Shown here one piece after another: positions 41,557 through 64,000 of a stretch of DNA of 64,000 nt. How positions within the stretch are numbered: the first letter of the stretch is position 1; each line of letters opens with the position of its first letter. This DNA is from Callorhinus ursinus (taxonomy: Eukaryota > Chordata > Mammalia > Carnivora > Otariidae), in the NCBI RefSeq assembly GCF_003265705.1, contig NW_020312902.1, positions 15,433,972-15,497,971 on the forward strand, written 5' to 3'. The position numbers and the translations under genes were made by a program. A model generated the notes under the pieces. It had not been told where the DNA came from. It was given only the letters and a program-made list of their open reading frames with translations, and did no database searches.

Positions 41557-42380
41557 CTCCCCATGGGTTTAGAACAGATCTGTCTCTAGATGCTAACATG
41601 GTTCTCCTGGGCTTACTCGGAGGAGCTCAACAGTTTAGAAGGAACTAAGGCAGCAACCATCGCACTAGAGTCACTAAGGGGCCAGAATTGCTCTGGCCCA
41701 AGGTCAAAGATGGGGGCAGGGGCCTGTCTGGCTTACACCCGGCTCTTAGGTAATAAGAGTGTGGACTGCTGGGTAAAATCGGGGACTAGGGAAGGCAATG
41801 CTGTCAGCATCCCCTGGGGGCCTATTAGTGAGCGGTCCACTGGGGGAGGCAGGAACGCCTGCTGGGACGGTTCCAAAAGGCCCATCATATTGCTTTGCCC
41901 ACCTGCAGGTCACCCAAGGAGAAGCTGGGCTGGGTGGTGGTGTTCCCCTTCCTGGGCAGAGGTCGAAGGCTGTTCCTCCCCTTCGAGCAGGGATTTACAG
42001 CTGACTCAAAGTTCTAAGAGGGCAGTCTTAAGCAGGGGCTAAAAGGACAGTGAGCCTTAGGAAAGAACGACTGGCCCACAATGGCAGAGGTTAGCACACC
42101 CAGTTCTCAGGTCCCTCAAGTGAGCCCCCGAGAGTCCTCAGGATTCCCTGAATCCGTACCATTCACTTCATCTCAATCTACCTCCTCTTGTTAACTATTT
42201 CACACGGTTGTTTTGTCTTCTGCCTGTAGAGGACAGGGCCTTGTCTTCTCTACTTCTTTCACATTCTCCTCAGCACCCAGCACAGTGTTGGGCACAAAGT
42301 GGGAGACTCAGTAATACCTGTGTATCAAATTCCAGGGCCTTCCACATTTCTATAATTTTCCCCCTAAAGATTATTATTTT
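41557..42380. other. Intergenic downstream of WBP1L, no gene recognised
   Basis: Unique sequence; frames are short and unconserved as far as I can tell. Confidence 0.5.
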
Positions 42381-42545
42381 TGGGGTGCCTGGGTGGCTCA
42401 AGTCAGTGTCCCAGGGTCCTGGGATTGAACCCCGCATCAGGCTCCCTGCTCAGTGGGGAGTCTGTTTCTCTCCCTGCCTCTTCCCCCTGACTTACGCTCT
42501 TTCGCTCACTCTCTCTCAAATAAAAAAATAAAAAAATAAAAAATT
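42381..42545 (+). mobile_element. CAN-SINE, plus, head region deleted
   Basis: ggggtgcctgggtggctcaa jumps to gtcccagggtcctgggattg, so about 30 bp of the body are missing. Confidence 0.9.
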
Positions 42546-42939
42546 TTTTTTAAATAAAAATTAATGATCTCACGGAGTGCTTGCTTTCTTTCAAACGCCA
42601 TTGCTTCTGCTTTTTTGTGCCCGATTTTAACCCGTGTGCGGGATTTTACAAAGCATTCCAAACATCAGAAATACACCCGTGGCAGAGAGAGGGTTTGGGG
42701 AAAACTCAGGACAACATGTGGCCTCAGCAGCAGCATCAGCCACCTCGCCCTTGGCCCTGTGGTCTCCGCTCAGGCCAGGGGCCTGTCCTCAACTGGCAGG
42801 CGCCTTCTCGCAGCCTGTGTGGGGGAGGGAGAAGTGTCTGCGGTTAGCCATCTCGGGGCTACGACCCCTGAAGTCTGAGGGAGGAGTAGGGAGAAAAGAA
42901 CAAGGTGCTGCAAGAAAAAAGAAGAGCCGCGTTTTGGGG

Positions 42940-45893
42940 ACCGATTTTATTTGGGCTTCTCACAGTGGATAGAGCCACTCTGTCTTCAGAACAATCACAG
43001 CACAGGAAATGCGTCACCGAGGCTGCCCAGAAGAGTCTGACCAGCTGAATCTTATTGCTTAAAATACACGTATTCACAATAACTGACAAATGGTGATGTG
43101 CCTCACACAGGAATGTGTTAGCATTTGCAAATCTCCCGACTGTAGCACCAAACCCTCGGCCAGACCAACCCTTTCCTTCTCTGTTCACCTGGAAAACCAG
43201 ATGCAAGTCGGATCTCCCTGGCCCCCTATCGAGTCCTTCAACTCCCGATTTCCATCTCTCTACTGGCAGGGGAGCCCGGCTGGCAGAGGCCAGACTGCGT
43301 GACCGCTGGAATCAAGCCTGGCTCTAGTGGCTGTCTCGCTTCTTCTCACGCCTATAGGGCAGGACGCTGCATTGAGCCCAACAGTTGACGCGCAGACCCG
43401 TGCCCCACTCCAGCCGGGGAAGGAAACTTGACAGGGCCAGAATTCATCCATTTGATCAGTTAACTGAAGCAGGATTCATTTTGGTAAAACTTCATCTCCT
43501 TTGAGACTTCAGTGAGTTGTTTGGGATTTGATTTATTTATTTTACTTTTATTTTTTTTTAAAAGATGGAAGGAAAGGCATCTGAGGGCTGCTGACGCACT
43601 CCCGCCTGCTCTTGCCACACACAGGCTTGCTTGCATGCACTGGACCCCGGCAGAGAGAGGTGAGCCCTATGGCACTGCGGTGTCTGCCAAACTCTCCTGC
43701 CAATGCTGGGCAGGGCCAACGTCTGGGCCACAGCTAGTCCAAGCGTGTCACTGAAGATCCAATCAAGCTTCTGTCTGAAGTTCCACCTTCGCCTTCTGTG
43801 CCGAGTGGTTTTGAACACCCCCTGCGGGCTGATACCGAGGGCCAGGAGGAGCCCAGGGAGGCAGACAGGTTCAGAGCACGTTTCCACTTACAGGGAACAG
43901 AACACAGGCCTCCGAGTGTCCACGGAGCAATGTGCAAATTGCAGGGCTGGGTAGAGGAGAGCCTCCACTCCGAGCACAGTTATCTCTGGCAGACGTGGGG
44001 GGTGGGGAGTAGGGGGTGGGGGGGCTGCCATCGACAATGCTGCTGGATACACCCGGGTACACAGTCAGACATTTGTTCAGTAAACAGTAAATGTGTAAAA
44101 TAAATTACCTTGAGCGGGGCCATATCTGCTCCAAACGTGTGGTTGACGAGCACAATGGCTGCCATTCAAAGTATATTCACAGGAAAACAGGGCTGGGGGC
44201 TCACACACGACACACAGACACACACAGGTTATCCAAAAAGTCATTGTACACAGACTTCACTTTGTTCAACATGGATTTTGGTTTTGTGGACTCCGAACGC
44301 AGACACTCGTTTACCTCACAGCCTTGGATTTGTCTATTTTTGTACATATATATATATATTTTTTTTTTCCTTTCTTACTGTAACGTCAATGCCTAATGTG
44401 AATATCATCGTTCAAGAGTGGGAGAAGAACCAAACTCTTCATATGAACAGCACTGGACAGGGAATGTGAGTTTTAGCTGTTTGCTTTCTCCATCAGGTTA
44501 TTCCTGTCAAAGCTCAACTGGTTATCTGAAGCCAAACTACAGTAATAAGGATCCTGCGGTCCTTCCGGACCACTGCCTTCGCCCTCCTACCTGGGCCACT
44601 CAGGCTCTTTACAGAGGCTACAAAAATTAGTCACCCCACTCAGAAAGGGGGCTGTGGAGAGGCAGGGGAAGGGCATGAAAGCCACAGATAACCAAGCCAT
44701 TTTTTCCAAGTGGTCAGTTTAAAAATAAAAACAAAAACAACACAACAGAAGAACTCATTCAGAATCAAGAGAAAATACTGTGTAAAAGCCAGGCTATGGG
44801 GCTGCCCTTTCTTAGGACCCGCAGCCTCCCTGGTTTCTACGAGAACAGTGAGGCATGGAGGCCTGCAGACTGTGTGTTGGGTGGGGGAGGACCCTGGTCA
44901 CCTACAGGGTCAGCCCGAAGAGCAGAGATGCAGCAAGCCGCACCAGATGCACCCCCATGGCTTAGGCTCTGCTGCACTCCCACAGAAGTTCCAGAGCTAG
45001 CCCCCACCCAAGCCTGCACACAAAACATCTCCTCCCGGCTCAACGGCAGCCAGGCTCTTTGAAGGTCAACTTGGGATAGAGGCACAAACTTCCCTTTTCC
45101 AGAACAGAATTCTTGCCTGCCCGCTGGTCAAGTTCTTGTTTTCAGCTTGCTTTTGCTGTTGCTGCTGTTGTTTTTGTTTAAAGAAAAACCAAAAAGAAGG
45201 TGACATAATGTTCCATACTGAACCAGGCTGTGGCCAGCCAGAACCTGCTGGGAAGGGCCCCTCAGGGATGCACAGTGGTACATCGACTTCATCACCTGGA
45301 ATCTGAGGGAGCAGTAAGCCTCCTACCAACCTTATAACTGCCCGTCCGCTCTCATCCTCCCCCAGGACTAGCCCAGTTCTGGCTCTGCAGACCTTGGCAG
45401 CAGGGGCTGACAATCCCTGGGCCTCTGCGGGCTTCCTTCTTCCCCCAGGGCTGAGACCTGCCACCTCTCCCGGACTGAGACACAGCAAAGTTCTCTTAAC
45501 AAACACCAGGGCACAAATCCACTCCACCACCAAGGGTCACCTCAGGGCACAGTCTCAGCCCCCTCCTTGGGGGCTTCTGAAACACACATCTCTCTGACCC
45601 GAGCAGGCAGCGAGATATGACTTGAAAAGAAAAGAAGGGGACAGGGCCGGGATGAGGAATGAGTCACAGAACGAGCCAACGTGCCGGCTCTCCACGACAC
45701 TGTGCTCCCGCGGGCGGAGAGGCCTCCACTCCCCAAGCTGTACCTGGAGATGCAGGAAAATGCAGGCCGGCGGGGAGGGGGCGAAGAATGAAGCGGCTCT
45801 ACCGCTTCCTCTGAAAGTCACTTAATGCTTCTCTCATGGTGCTCCCCTTCCCTGGTTGCTTTGCCAAGTTCTGAGGCGCAGGCCGGGCCCGCT
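42940..45893 (-). other. WBP1L: WBP1L 3' UTR, about 3 kb
   Basis: This is largely repeat-free sequence running from the stop codon to a minus-strand AATAAA at 42946-42951. Its length is close to that of the human 3' UTR as I recall it. Earlier AATAAA-like hexamers at about 43527-43555 could serve as an alternative end. The assignment is inferred from position and lack of repeats. Confidence 0.65.
42946..42951 (-). terminator. Likely WBP1L polyadenylation signal AATAAA
   Basis: Minus-strand AATAAA about 2.95 kb after the stop, followed by unique sequence and then intergenic repeats. Confidence 0.55.
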
Positions 45894-57360
<11,467 letters not shown>

Positions 57361-58259
57361 CTAAAAAAGGAAAAAAAAAATTTAACATATGAAATTATAG
57401 CTTTTAAATGCCACTTTTCTTTTCATCCTCTTCTTCCTGGTTGTCTGCCCACCCTCCGCCAAGACGGTCTACATCAATGTTCATTCCGTGAAGAAAAAAA
57501 AAATTAGAACCCACAACAGCAGCAGATTGAAGAAAAAAAACAAAGGTTTATGAAAGGGTGAAGAGGATTCGGCACACAAAGCCGACCAGTAAAGAACGAA
57601 GTTTTCCTCAGAAAGGAAACAGGTGCCCCACTTTCTTTATGTCCAAGCAGAAACACTTGATGTTCCGGTGTTACACTCAGCCGGTAAAAAGATGATGGTT
57701 CTCGTGTAATTAGCAGTCCTTTTTAAATAAAACCGGCTTTTCTGTGAAAGTTCCTGGAACCAATTAATGCAGTACATATTCTAGGATTAGCATTGAGTCA
57801 GTCATTCTGTCCTTCAAAACACACACTGTTCAAGGTTAATTACAGGGTGATTCCAAAGAGGGCCAAGTTAACTTGGCACTAAAATTCTTCACTCTTAAAA
57901 AACGGGGTTACCTGCCCAGCTGACCTCATCCAATTTCAATGTGCTAGATAATTTTTTGCTTATCAAATGATCTCTTGATGATCTTGACTGGACCTAGGAT
58001 TCACACTGTGCCTTGTCAGGGACAGTTCCAGAAAGGGCACTGCTGAGTAACCACTCCGTGGTGTGCCAAATTCTATCCACAGCCCTGGTGGATGGGGATG
58101 GAGGTAAAGATGGTTTTTTGACATTTCACATTTAAGATATGAGAGACCCCACCAGCCAACCTGAACTTCAGCCCCACATGTACTGTGGACCCCACCACAC
58201 ATATGCTAAGACCTCTAAGTCTCAGGTGCTCTGTCTGGCTTTCAACGTTTATTCTAAAC

Positions 58260-58375
58260 AAGTAACACATCCATTTACTGGACACACTGTCTTTGTGCCA
58301 AGCACTGTGTTGGGTATGTGGGATACAAAGATGAATAAGACATTGTCCCCATCCTCAAGAAGCTCGGGGTTAAGA
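58260..58375 (+). repeat. Ancient interspersed repeat fragment
   Basis: tttgtgccaagcactgtgtt gggtatgtgggatacaaaga: same unnamed family as 5600-6080. Confidence 0.5.
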
Positions 58376-58901
58376 AGGAAAAAAAAAAAATCCAAAAACA
58401 AAAAAACCCTGCTCAGCAGAGAAACTAAAACCACAGTATTGTATTTGCTGCTACTCAGGCTGACCCTGCCCACAGCATACATCCGGGCGGATGCCTGCCA
58501 GTGGAAACTTAAGTCACACGGTCAGTTCCTCCTCTCCTGGCCTTGCTCTACACTACACTGTCTACTTGGCCAAGGGTATAAACAAGGCACTCCGGCAACC
58601 GGCCACAGGGCTAAGGCTGGGTAGAGACCGTTCAGGCGCCTCACGTCACAGGGATGGGACAAGGGAGAGGCACAGCTAAAGACCAGATCCCGGGCTCAGG
58701 GCAGGTCTCTGCCACCAGAGGCTCAGGCATTTCCTGGTCTTTAAGAGCCTTATGGCCTTATGTAAAGGGGTTTGGGAAGAAGGAAACATGGGAAAGGCAT
58801 TGGAAGGCTCTGACAGTGAGGGTTTCACAACATCGCCAACAGAATTCTTCCCACCTCTGCCTCTTCCCACATCCACCATAAGCACGATGGAGGCAGGGGG
58901 C

Positions 58902-58919
58902 GGGGGGGGGGGGGGGGGG
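58902..58919. repeat. G18 homopolymer
   Basis: Uninterrupted run of 18 G, preceded by gggggc. Confidence 0.95.
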
Positions 58920-60029
58920 CCAGTCGGAGGTCTCCTCGGAGGCCTGGTGCACGTGGAGAAGGCAGATCTGGGCTCGCTTCTTTTGCTAGAACACACCCTC
59001 CCTGACTTCAGAGCAAAATGATGCTTTCATAAGGACATCAAAAAGTTTCTCCCAAGTTTACCAGGCCCCCAAATGCCATTCTTCTGGCACTGGCTCGTAA
59101 GACCACAGTTCAAAGTGTCCACATAGTTTCTAAAAGGGGCTGTGCTGCCTACAACTCCAACACGTGAAAGAATCCAGTGACACTTCTGCCTCGGGAAAAT
59201 TTACCAGATGAGGTCCAGGCTCTGAACACAAGGCAGCCAACTGGTCCTAAGTGCAGCGTGGAACGGAATGCATCTGAAATCTAAACAAGTGGTATCTTCG
59301 TGACCTACTGGTGTCAGCTTCTCTCTTGGCCTTTCCATCCCCCGGCACAGGAAGCCTGGTCTAAACAGGACCCCGCTCTTTTTCCCTGCTCTGCCTCCAC
59401 CTTCCTAGGGAGAGCCGAACTCTAGGAGCATCATTTAATCCAGTGTACCTCAAACACTTTCTACCCAGTAGATCTTGACCCCTGTTCTCCTTCCCCTGCC
59501 CCCTGACAGAGTTTGCAGGCTGCCTGGGATGGTCTTGGTGATGGAAACTGTCGTTCTCTGCCACAGGAGGAAGGAAAGTGGGTGGGTGGTTAAGGAAGAC
59601 AAGAAGTGGGCTCATGCACCTTTAGCAAGGAAGAAATGGAAGAGCAGGAGGGTACGTGAGATGGGGAATCCCAAGGTAAGTTCCTCCAGAAACCTACTGG
59701 TAGGAAAGGAAAATCCTGGAGCCTAGGGTTTGGCCCTGGCTCTCTTGGGTTTGGTCTTCACTATGGAGGACCAGGACATGGACACAGGGGCCCTAGGAGG
59801 AGTTAAAGATGCTCTCTAATGTCTCCTTCAACCCTAAGTCTTTATTAGCCTACCCACCTCCCATCCCCTCCCACAGAGGCCTTGAGTCAACACAAGGGCT
59901 CCTGAAATCTGTCTTCTCTCATTCAAAGAGATAGCAAAGAACAGCAGTTTGCAAATGCTGCCTGGTGCTCTTCCAGCCTTCCCTAAACAAGGAGCCTAAT
60001 CATGGATTACCTGGAGGACTCTCAAAGAC

Positions 60030-60170
60030 CTGTGAGGAAGACACGGTTAAGAGGCAGGCAGATCTGGGTCTAAAGCACAGCTCTTATACTGGGCTTATTA
60101 ATTAACTGTGTGACCTTGAGTAAGTTACTTAACTTCTCTGAGCTCTTAATATCAATGTTACTCTGTGAGC
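60030..60170 (+). mobile_element. MIR SINE, plus
   Basis: aactgtgtgaccttgagtaa gttacttaacttctctgagc: a clear MIR core. Confidence 0.85.
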
Positions 60171-60609
60171 CATTATTACTGGGCATGAAAGACCATCTAA
60201 ACGGCACTCTGCATTCACTTAGAACTACTTTGGAAGAGTGAAGTTCACCGGCAACGTGGGTTGCTCCAGACTCATGAAGAACAGAAAAAGCAACCGGAGA
60301 GAATGCAGTGGATAAAGTTCAAATATGAAAAATTCTCAACACCTTTTATGATGAAGATTATTCTCTGCCTTGCTCCCAAGCATCTTCAAGCACTTTACAC
60401 ATATTATGTTGTTCAGGCCAAGTCTTGAGGAGTGGGCAGTAAATATCCCTCCCATTCCCTTTCTCCAGAGAGTGAACCAAAGAATGAATTGTGCTCTCCC
60501 TATGGGCAGGAGCTCTGTCTCTTCACCTACCTCCCACATTCCCAATATGAGCACAGGGCTTGGCGCATAACGGTTTGCTTAACAAAACATCGGTTATTCA
60601 ACCTGGGGT

Positions 60610-60785
60610 GAATAATATAACTAATGTGGACTGAGCACCTGCTATGTGCCAGGAACTGTTCTAAATGCCTTACATGTATTCCTTAATCTTAACTTGAAAG
60701 CAACTTATGAAGCGGGTAGTATCAGGAAATTGAGGCCAACAGAGGCTGAGTAACTTGCCTAAGGTCACACAGCTAGGGAGTGGTT
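60610..60785 (-). mobile_element. MIR SINE, minus
   Basis: gagcacctgctatgtgccag then cctaaggtcacacagctagg. Confidence 0.82.
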
Positions 60786-61129
60786 CAATCTCTTTCATTT
60801 GGCCCCAGAGCCTGAGCTTTTACTAGTAAGCTTTAGCTGCCTTGGATGAGGTTATACTTCTTCAGTTGCTTTTTATACGTCAGTTGCTTAAATAAACCAC
60901 TGAAAGCCCCAAACCAAACAAAACCAAAATTTTTGTCTTTGAAGGAAAAAATAAGGACCCTGCCCTTGTGGAGCTCTTTGACTTTGGGAATAGGATCCTT
61001 CATCTTCTACTGGACAGCGAGGAGAGGCAACATGCTCAGGACTCCTCCCTTTTTTGCTTGAAACGTTGTTTTTTCGTATACTGATTTTTTGAAAAGCAGA
61101 ATGCTGTTTCATCCCAGTGTGGAATGTGG

Positions 61130-61590
61130 GACCTTCATTCCTTCCTTCAACATTTACTGAGTACCTGCAATGAACTGGATGGGGAACACAATGGGCAAAT
61201 GGCCAAAACGGTCATGCTCTCTGTCCTTGTGAAGCTTGCAGTCTAGTGAAAGATAATAAAGTAATCACACAGATGAAACTACAACTAGCAAGAGAAAAAT
61301 ATATGATTTGGTAAGAGTTTACAAGAGATAAGACCTAGGAGTTAGTCATAAAGGTCCAGACAGATTCTGTGACAAAGGTAAGCTTGAATGGAGATCGCCA
61401 AGATGGTTAGAAAATTAGTAACCAGGGAAGAGGGATGGGGAGAACATTCTAGGCAAAGGAGATGGTACAAACAAAGCCCTTTAACTAAAAGGAGATGGTT
61501 GAAGAAGTAGGTAGGGAAGTTAGGTGAGTGGGGACCAGACAGTGCAGGGAGGTGACGAGATCAGATTTGCATTTTAAAGACAGCTCCTTC
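61130..61590 (+). repeat. Ancient interspersed repeat, family uncertain
   Basis: aacatttactgagtacctgc, gaagcttgcagtctagtgaa, gaacattctaggcaaagg. This is one of the longest copies of the family in the window. Confidence 0.55.
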
Positions 61591-62340
61591 CCAGCCATTT
61601 TTTCATTTGTACAAAACTGCATAGCCAAAAAATTGCTAGAAATGTAGAACTTGTCATGAAGAAACTGTGTGAATAACACATGCTCTCATGCTGAGGTCTC
61701 TCATCTCAGGAATGATTGCGGTAATGACCGTCAGCATCCTCGTTTGTTATAGGTATGTGTCTTCAGCCCAGATTTCACAGAGACTGGCTCCAAGATACAG
61801 GGCACACATGGTCCTCAAACAAAAAGCACAGGCACAAAGAAGAACCAAGCAAGACCGACACTGAATTGGAAAGAACATTTTTACAACGGAAAAGGATGAA
61901 TAGTATACCTTCTGCACATATGCAAAAAATCATCTCATCTCTTTTGTGGCAACATAAACTGTGGGACTAACAACACTTTCCTCAACAGTTTCCATCTCTT
62001 ATAGTTGCTGTTCTCAGCTAAGCCACTGTAAAGGTCAGTTAATCAGCATAAGAACTTTCCAAGCGCCAGCACAAAGAGAGACACTGAGCAGTAATGGTTC
62101 CCTAAGGATGGTTTTAATCTGCCAATTTATGGGGCTGGAAAACCCTACTAGTAACTGGCAGCAGCATCTTCAGGTCCTTAGGAACGCACCAAAGTTTTAG
62201 AGTTTAAAAGTAAAAAATAGGAAAATTGAAATCGTTCACAGGTGTTAAAGGATAGGAGGACACTATCTTGGCTGCTGGATATGAATGAATTTGGAGCACA
62301 ACTTCTGGCTTTCCCTACAGGGAGAAGGAAGAGTTTCTTT

Positions 62341-62551
62341 TTCTTTTCTTTTTTTTTTTTAAGATTTTATTTATTTGAGAGAGAGAAAGTGAGTGAGAGA
62401 GAGATAGAGCATGAGCAGGGGGGAGGGGCAGAGGGAGAAGCAGACTCTCCACCGAGCAGGGAGCCTGACGTGGGGCTCAGATCCCAGGACCCTGGGATCA
62501 TGACCCGAGCCGAAGGCAGATGCTTAACTGACTGAGCCACCCAGGTGCCCC
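62341..62551 (-). mobile_element. CAN-SINE, minus (first of a serial pair)
   Basis: Full antisense copy, flanked by gagaaggaagagtttcttt at 62322 and gagaaggaacagtttctttt at 62552. Confidence 0.94.
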
Positions 62552-62576
62552 GAGAAGGAACAGTTTCTTTTCTTTT

Positions 62577-62765
62577 CTTATTTATTTCTTATTTATTTAT
62601 TTATTTATTTATTCATGAGAGACAGAGAGAGAGAGAGAGAGAGGCAGAGGGAGAAGCAGGCTCCCAAGGAACTGGGAGCCCAATGCGGGGCTCGATCCCA
62701 GGACTCCGGGATCATGACCTGAGCTGAAGGCAGACGCTTAACCATCTGAGCCACCCAGGCGCCCA
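62577..62765 (-). mobile_element. CAN-SINE, minus (second of a serial pair)
   Basis: Antisense copy with a long (TTTA)n tail; a third target copy gagaaggaacagtttct follows at 62766. Confidence 0.94.
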
Positions 62766-62799
62766 GAGAAGGAACAGTTTCTAATCAAAATGTCCAATT

Positions 62800-62900
62800 C
62801 CACAAATCAAAGAACAAATATGTATTGATCTCCTCCCCACGTGCCAGGTACTGTGCTGGGTGCTATAGCAGCAGCAATGAGCAAGAGATTCTGGGGGCAG
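62800..62900 (+). repeat. Ancient interspersed repeat fragment
   Basis: acgtgccaggtactgtgctg ggtgctatagcagcagcaat. Confidence 0.5.
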
Positions 62901-63262
62901 AGACCCTGCTTCTGTGGCAAGAGAGCTAGGTTGGTAACTTTAAAAATTCTTCTTTGCCAAAACTCCTAAAAATAGTGGCTATATAACAATATCCTTTTAA
63001 TTACACAGCTGAGCTAGCAAGAAAGTAAGGAAGATCCTCAGGAGTCAAAAATGTTGGCGGGAACTAAAAAGTACAGTGGTAAATGAGGTCAGGCCTTTTC
63101 AGCTGCCCTGGAAAAGGAGGCTGTTTATTGCTCTTGGGCCCACCTGAAAACAGGAAATTGAAAATGAGCCCCAATATACAATGAGGACCCTCAAAAAGAC
63201 AGAGCAGACTAGGAAAAAATTAGCCTGTTGGCACACAGTGACAATAAGAAAGCTCTGAACTG

Positions 63263-63461
63263 GAGTGCCAGGGTGGTTCAGTCGGTTAAGCGTCTGCCTT
63301 CGGCTCAGGTCATGATCCCAGGGTCCTGGGATCGAGCCCCACTTTGGGCTCCCTGCTCGGCGGGAGGCCTGCTTCTCCCTCTCCCACTCCCCCTGCTTGT
63401 GTTCCCTCTCTCGCTGTGTCTCTCTGTGTCAAATAAATAAATAAAATCTTTAAAAAAAAAA
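63263..63461 (+). mobile_element. CAN-SINE, plus
   Basis: Head gagtgccagggtggttcagt to the aaataaataaataaaatctt tail. The flanking target copies are agaaagctctgaactg and a slightly changed agaaagcaagctctgaactg. Confidence 0.93.
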
Positions 63462-64000
63462 AGAAAGCAAGCTCTGAACTGAGAGGAAAAAAGCATCTGC
63501 TTTAATAATCTGTAACCACAGGTCTTTCCATAAGCTAATTTGAGATTTGAATTGTACGACTATATGGTCTGAAAATCCCCAAGGCAAAAATTGAACACAA
63601 AAAGTGGTTTCAGGCTTGCAATAACCCTGTGACATTTGGCAAAAGAAATACAAAACTCTGAGACCTACCCTCAATCAGGGCATGATTCCCATAAATAAAG
63701 CTCTGTTGAAGATGAGCTCACAACAGAAAATACAAAAACTTAAGCAGAAATAAGCCATCGCAAACAAGACTTGGGAAATTCAACAAATAGGGTAAGACTC
63801 TCGGAAAAAAACTTAATAAAATGATCAGATAAGCTATAATATATAAGCATGTTTCAAATTATTGAAACCAAAAAAAAGAATGAAAAACATGAGAAACGAA
63901 CATACGGAAGAAAACAGTGACCGAGCAGATTGGGGGGGAAAAAATAAAAGTTACAGAAAAATCATTATTGAAATTTAGAAACTCAACAGATTGATTACAC
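63462..64000. other. WBP1L intron edge, no feature seen
   Basis: AT-rich sequence to the window end; nothing recognisable. Confidence 0.5.

Larger units (their letters stand above)
57361..64000 (-). other. WBP1L: 5' part of WBP1L, intron upstream of the ectodomain exon
   Basis: This runs to the window edge. It holds MIR and other ancient repeats, three CAN-SINEs (62.3, 62.6 and 63.3 kb) and an 18-base G run. I looked for the short first coding exon (MPFLLGLRQ-type) on the minus strand and did not find it, so it probably lies beyond the window. Confidence 0.65.

Overview
This window is ordinary nuclear DNA from a carnivoran mammal. About forty copies of a tRNA-Lys-derived CAN-SINE are visible, with the head 'cgcctgggtggctcag' and the tail 'caaataaataaaatctt'. 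This form is unlike the dog SINEC_Cf and cat versions that I know. It fits an arctoid caniform (bear, seal or mustelid type); the species cannot be fixed from the sequence alone.

Three protein-coding genes can be read exon by exon. Their order and orientation match human 10q24.32 read in reverse: BORCS7 (minus strand, five coding exons, 2,256-12,199), CYP17A1 (plus strand, eight exons, 29,815-35,440) and WBP1L (minus strand, three of its coding exons, 45,894-57,360). All splice sites are GT/AG, all phases agree, and no frame is broken. CYP17A1 joins to exactly 508 codons plus stop. BORCS7 joins to 105 codons plus stop and includes a 21-nt microexon. The visible WBP1L exons encode 333 residues; only a short first coding exon is missing, probably beyond the right edge. 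AS3MT would be expected just left of the window.

Layout: 1-1,330 is decayed antisense L1. 1,331-12,340 is BORCS7 with a 7.7-kb first intron full of L1, SINE and L2 pieces, ending in a GC-rich promoter. 12,340-29,690 is an intergenic stretch packed with repeats (L1, CAN-SINE, MIR, one MLT1 LTR). 29,690-35,600 is CYP17A1 with its steroidogenic promoter; the gene body has almost no repeats. 35,600-42,940 is intergenic. 42,946-64,000 is WBP1L: a 3-kb 3' UTR, a GC-rich terminal exon, two introns and the start of a long 5' intron.

The genes do unrelated jobs: lysosome positioning (BORCS7), androgen and cortisol synthesis in the ER (CYP17A1), and a membrane adaptor for NEDD4-type ubiquitin ligases (WBP1L). 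They are neighbours by ancestral synteny, not as a functional cluster. I found no undescribed biological system. The most notable signals are repeated serial SINE insertions into the same target site (triple target-site duplications at three clear loci), a nested SINE/L1/SINE stack with two readable target-site duplications, an 88-bp near-identical AT-rich duplication flanking the CYP17A1 promoter and exon 1, a 29-bp exact repeat linking an L1 and the BORCS7 3' region, and a 10-N gap inside a GT microsatellite.
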